This document shows positions 62,999 through 64,000 of a DNA stretch of 64,000 bases, in pieces. Under the pieces are notes generated by a model. That model saw only the letters and a list, made by a program, of their open reading frames with translations. It had not been told where the DNA came from and ran no database searches. The position numbers were made by a program, and so were the translations under genes. This DNA comes from Pantoea sp. (GTDB lineage Bacteria; Pseudomonadota; Gammaproteobacteria; Enterobacterales; Enterobacteriaceae). The stretch lies in NCBI RefSeq assembly GCF_028283705.1, contig NZ_JAPWKD010000019.1, positions 124,001-188,000 of the forward strand, read 5' to 3'. Position 1 is the stretch's first letter. The number at the start of each line of letters is the position of its first letter.

Positions 62999-63040
62999 TT
63001 AACCGGTCTTTATAGTAAAACTGAAAAGACCACTTAACAA
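62999..63040 (-). promoter_or_regulatory. Promoter/operator of the toxin-antitoxin pair
   Basis: On the minus strand, -35 TTGTTA (63035-63040), 17-base spacer and -10 TACTAT (63012-63017). An inverted repeat TTAACCGGTCTTT (62999-63011) and AAAGACCACTTAA (63025-63037) with two mismatches overlaps the promoter, as expected for autoregulation. Confidence 0.6.
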
Positions 63041-63070
63041 GTCTTATTACAGCCTGCAAGCCTTTCTGGG

Positions 63071-64000
63071 TTACGCGTTCTTTGTCTCACGTTTTAACAA
63101 CCGCCCATTCCGGCCCTGCACTTTTCCGTCCTCATAACTCACCACCCCGTTGACCACCACCAGATCTATGCCCGGGGCCTGGCGGCAGGGATCGCGATAG
63201 GTGGCAACATCTTCAATGCGAGTCATATCCACCAGGGTTAAATCGGCGAATGCCCCCTCACGGACCCTGCCACGATCGCGCAGGCGAAAGCGTGTGGCAG
63301 ACAGGCCGGTCATCTTACGCACCGCTTCTGCCAGGTCGAACAATTTGAGATCACGGCAGTAATGGGCCAGCACGCGCGGAAAAGTGCCCCACAGACGTGG
63401 GTGAGGATTGGGATCGGAAGGTAAGCCATCGGAGCCTACCATCGACAACGGATGGGCCAGCACCTGACGCACATCGTCCTCACTCATCATATGGTAGATC
63501 GCCCCGGCCGGACGCAGGCGCTCGGTGGCCTGCCACTGATCAACACCCCAAAGTTCAGCGATCTCCTGCAAGGTCTTTTTTGCCATCTCCGGATGAGGTT
63601 CCGACCAGGTGATATAAATTTCCATCTTGCCATCAACACGCCAGGCATCGAGCGTGGTGGAGCTGCAATTGTAAGGGTAGCAATCACAGTTACAGGATTG
63701 TTCGCTAGCGGCTTTTTCCAGCGCCGCCAGTGCCAGCGGTGCCCGACCCCAGTTACCGGCTCCGGCACATTTCAGATGCGAGATAACCAGCTCTGCCCCG
63801 GCCTGCCGCGCTGTGGTAAATGATTCCTCCAGCGAGTCCAGCAAACCATCGTGTTCATTACGCATATGCGTGGTGTAAATTGCTCCCGAGGCACCAACGA
63901 TATCCACCAGCGGCTGCATTTCCGACATCGGTGCCTGGCGGGCATTGGTATAGGCCAGGCCGGAACTCAGACCGATGGCCCCCGCATCAAGCGCGTCCTG
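63071..64000 (-). CDS. N-acyl-D-amino-acid deacylase-type amidohydrolase (5' end beyond right edge)
   Basis: C-terminal 309 residues of a D-aminoacylase-like zinc amidohydrolase. Motifs are SSGLAYTNAR, THMRNE, VISHLKCAG, a Cys-rich CNCDCYPY and VGSDGLPSDPNPHPR, with the family metal Asp in GSDG. The C-terminal ADLTLVDMTRIEDVATY is typical. The frame stays open to 64000, so the start is missing. It hydrolyses N-acyl-D-amino acids. Confidence 0.88.
   Translation of the reverse strand, partial: QDALDAGAIGLSSGLAYTNARQAPMSEMQPLVDIVGASGAIYTTHMRNEHDGLLDSLEESFTTARQAGAELVISHLKCAGAGNWGRAPLALAALEKAASEQSCNCDCYPYNCSSTTLDAWRVDGKMEIYITWSEPHPEMAKKTLQEIAELWGVDQWQATERLRPAGAIYHMMSEDDVRQVLAHPLSMVGSDGLPSDPNPHPRLWGTFPRVLAHYCRDLKLFDLAEAVRKMTGLSATRFRLRDRGRVREGAFADLTLVDMTRIEDVATYRDPCRQAPGIDLVVVNGVVSYEDGKVQGRNGRLLKRETKNA

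Overview
The window looks like an accessory-rich chromosomal stretch of a gram-negative enterobacterium. Relatives of enterobacterial PptA, YeaO, ActP/YjcH, DUF1471 (BhsA/YahO-like) and StbDE-like proteins, an OprD porin, and a dispersed GTAGCGGCGCGAT-type palindrome suggest Erwiniaceae (Pantoea/Erwinia-like). The genus is an inference. No rRNA, tRNA, phage, IS element or CRISPR array was seen. About ten LysR/AraC/LacI/XRE/MocR regulators each sit beside a small catabolic or efflux unit, the usual layout of a plant- or soil-associated nutrient-scavenging region.

Region 1 (1-11640) is the most striking. A leftward gene train encodes a DUF917 thiohydantoin-desulfurase-like protein, a glutathione S-transferase, a urocanase paralogue with altered catalytic residues, a BisC-type molybdoenzyme, a hydantoinase-like amidohydrolase, an M20 N-carbamoyl-amino-acid hydrolase and the ATPase of an OpuCA-type (betaine) ABC transporter. 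It is divergent from an O-acetylhomoserine sulfhydrylase-like gene and a LacI regulator. The enzyme order matches the chemistry thiourocanate -> thiohydantoin propionate -> hydantoin propionate -> N-carbamoyl-glutamate -> glutamate, with sulfide or methanethiol recaptured by the MetY-like enzyme. I read it as an ergothioneine (or S-methyl-ergothioneine) catabolic locus. The first enzyme, ergothionase, is not in the window and may lie to the left.

Region 2 (11643-22645) holds an AraC regulator, a divergent LysR/SDR pair with a clear operator, a GT9 glycosyltransferase, a DUF485-symporter-nitrilase operon, another LysR, a GNAT/XRE-cupin pair and a phosphoethanolamine-transferase-like protein.

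Region 3 (22668-31760) is a complete Nit1C-type cluster in the order nitB-C-D-E-F-G-H (linked in the literature to growth on cyanide), followed by a frameshifted acyl-CoA-synthetase gene. It is divergent from a MocR-type regulator, with repeated ATGCAATCA boxes in between.

Region 4 (31843-47880) has a frameshifted Sel1-repeat gene, a frameshifted DUF1471 gene, two MFS pumps with LysR or AraC regulators, a cupin closely resembling manganese hydroxynitrile lyases, a third MFS, a ClC channel, a coniferyl-aldehyde-dehydrogenase/DJ-1 operon and a PptA tautomerase.

Region 5 (47935-64000) has a periplasmic molybdenum hydroxylase with 2Fe-2S subunit and triheme cytochrome c, an OprD porin, a Tat-exported flavodoxin-like protein with a YeaO homologue, a UbiD decarboxylase with an SRPBCC protein, a ketopantoate-reductase-like gene, two secreted DUF1471 peptides, an ECF-like sigma factor with an Arg-rich membrane protein, an orphan SsuA-like binding protein, a RelBE/StbDE toxin-antitoxin pair and a D-aminoacylase cut by the right edge.
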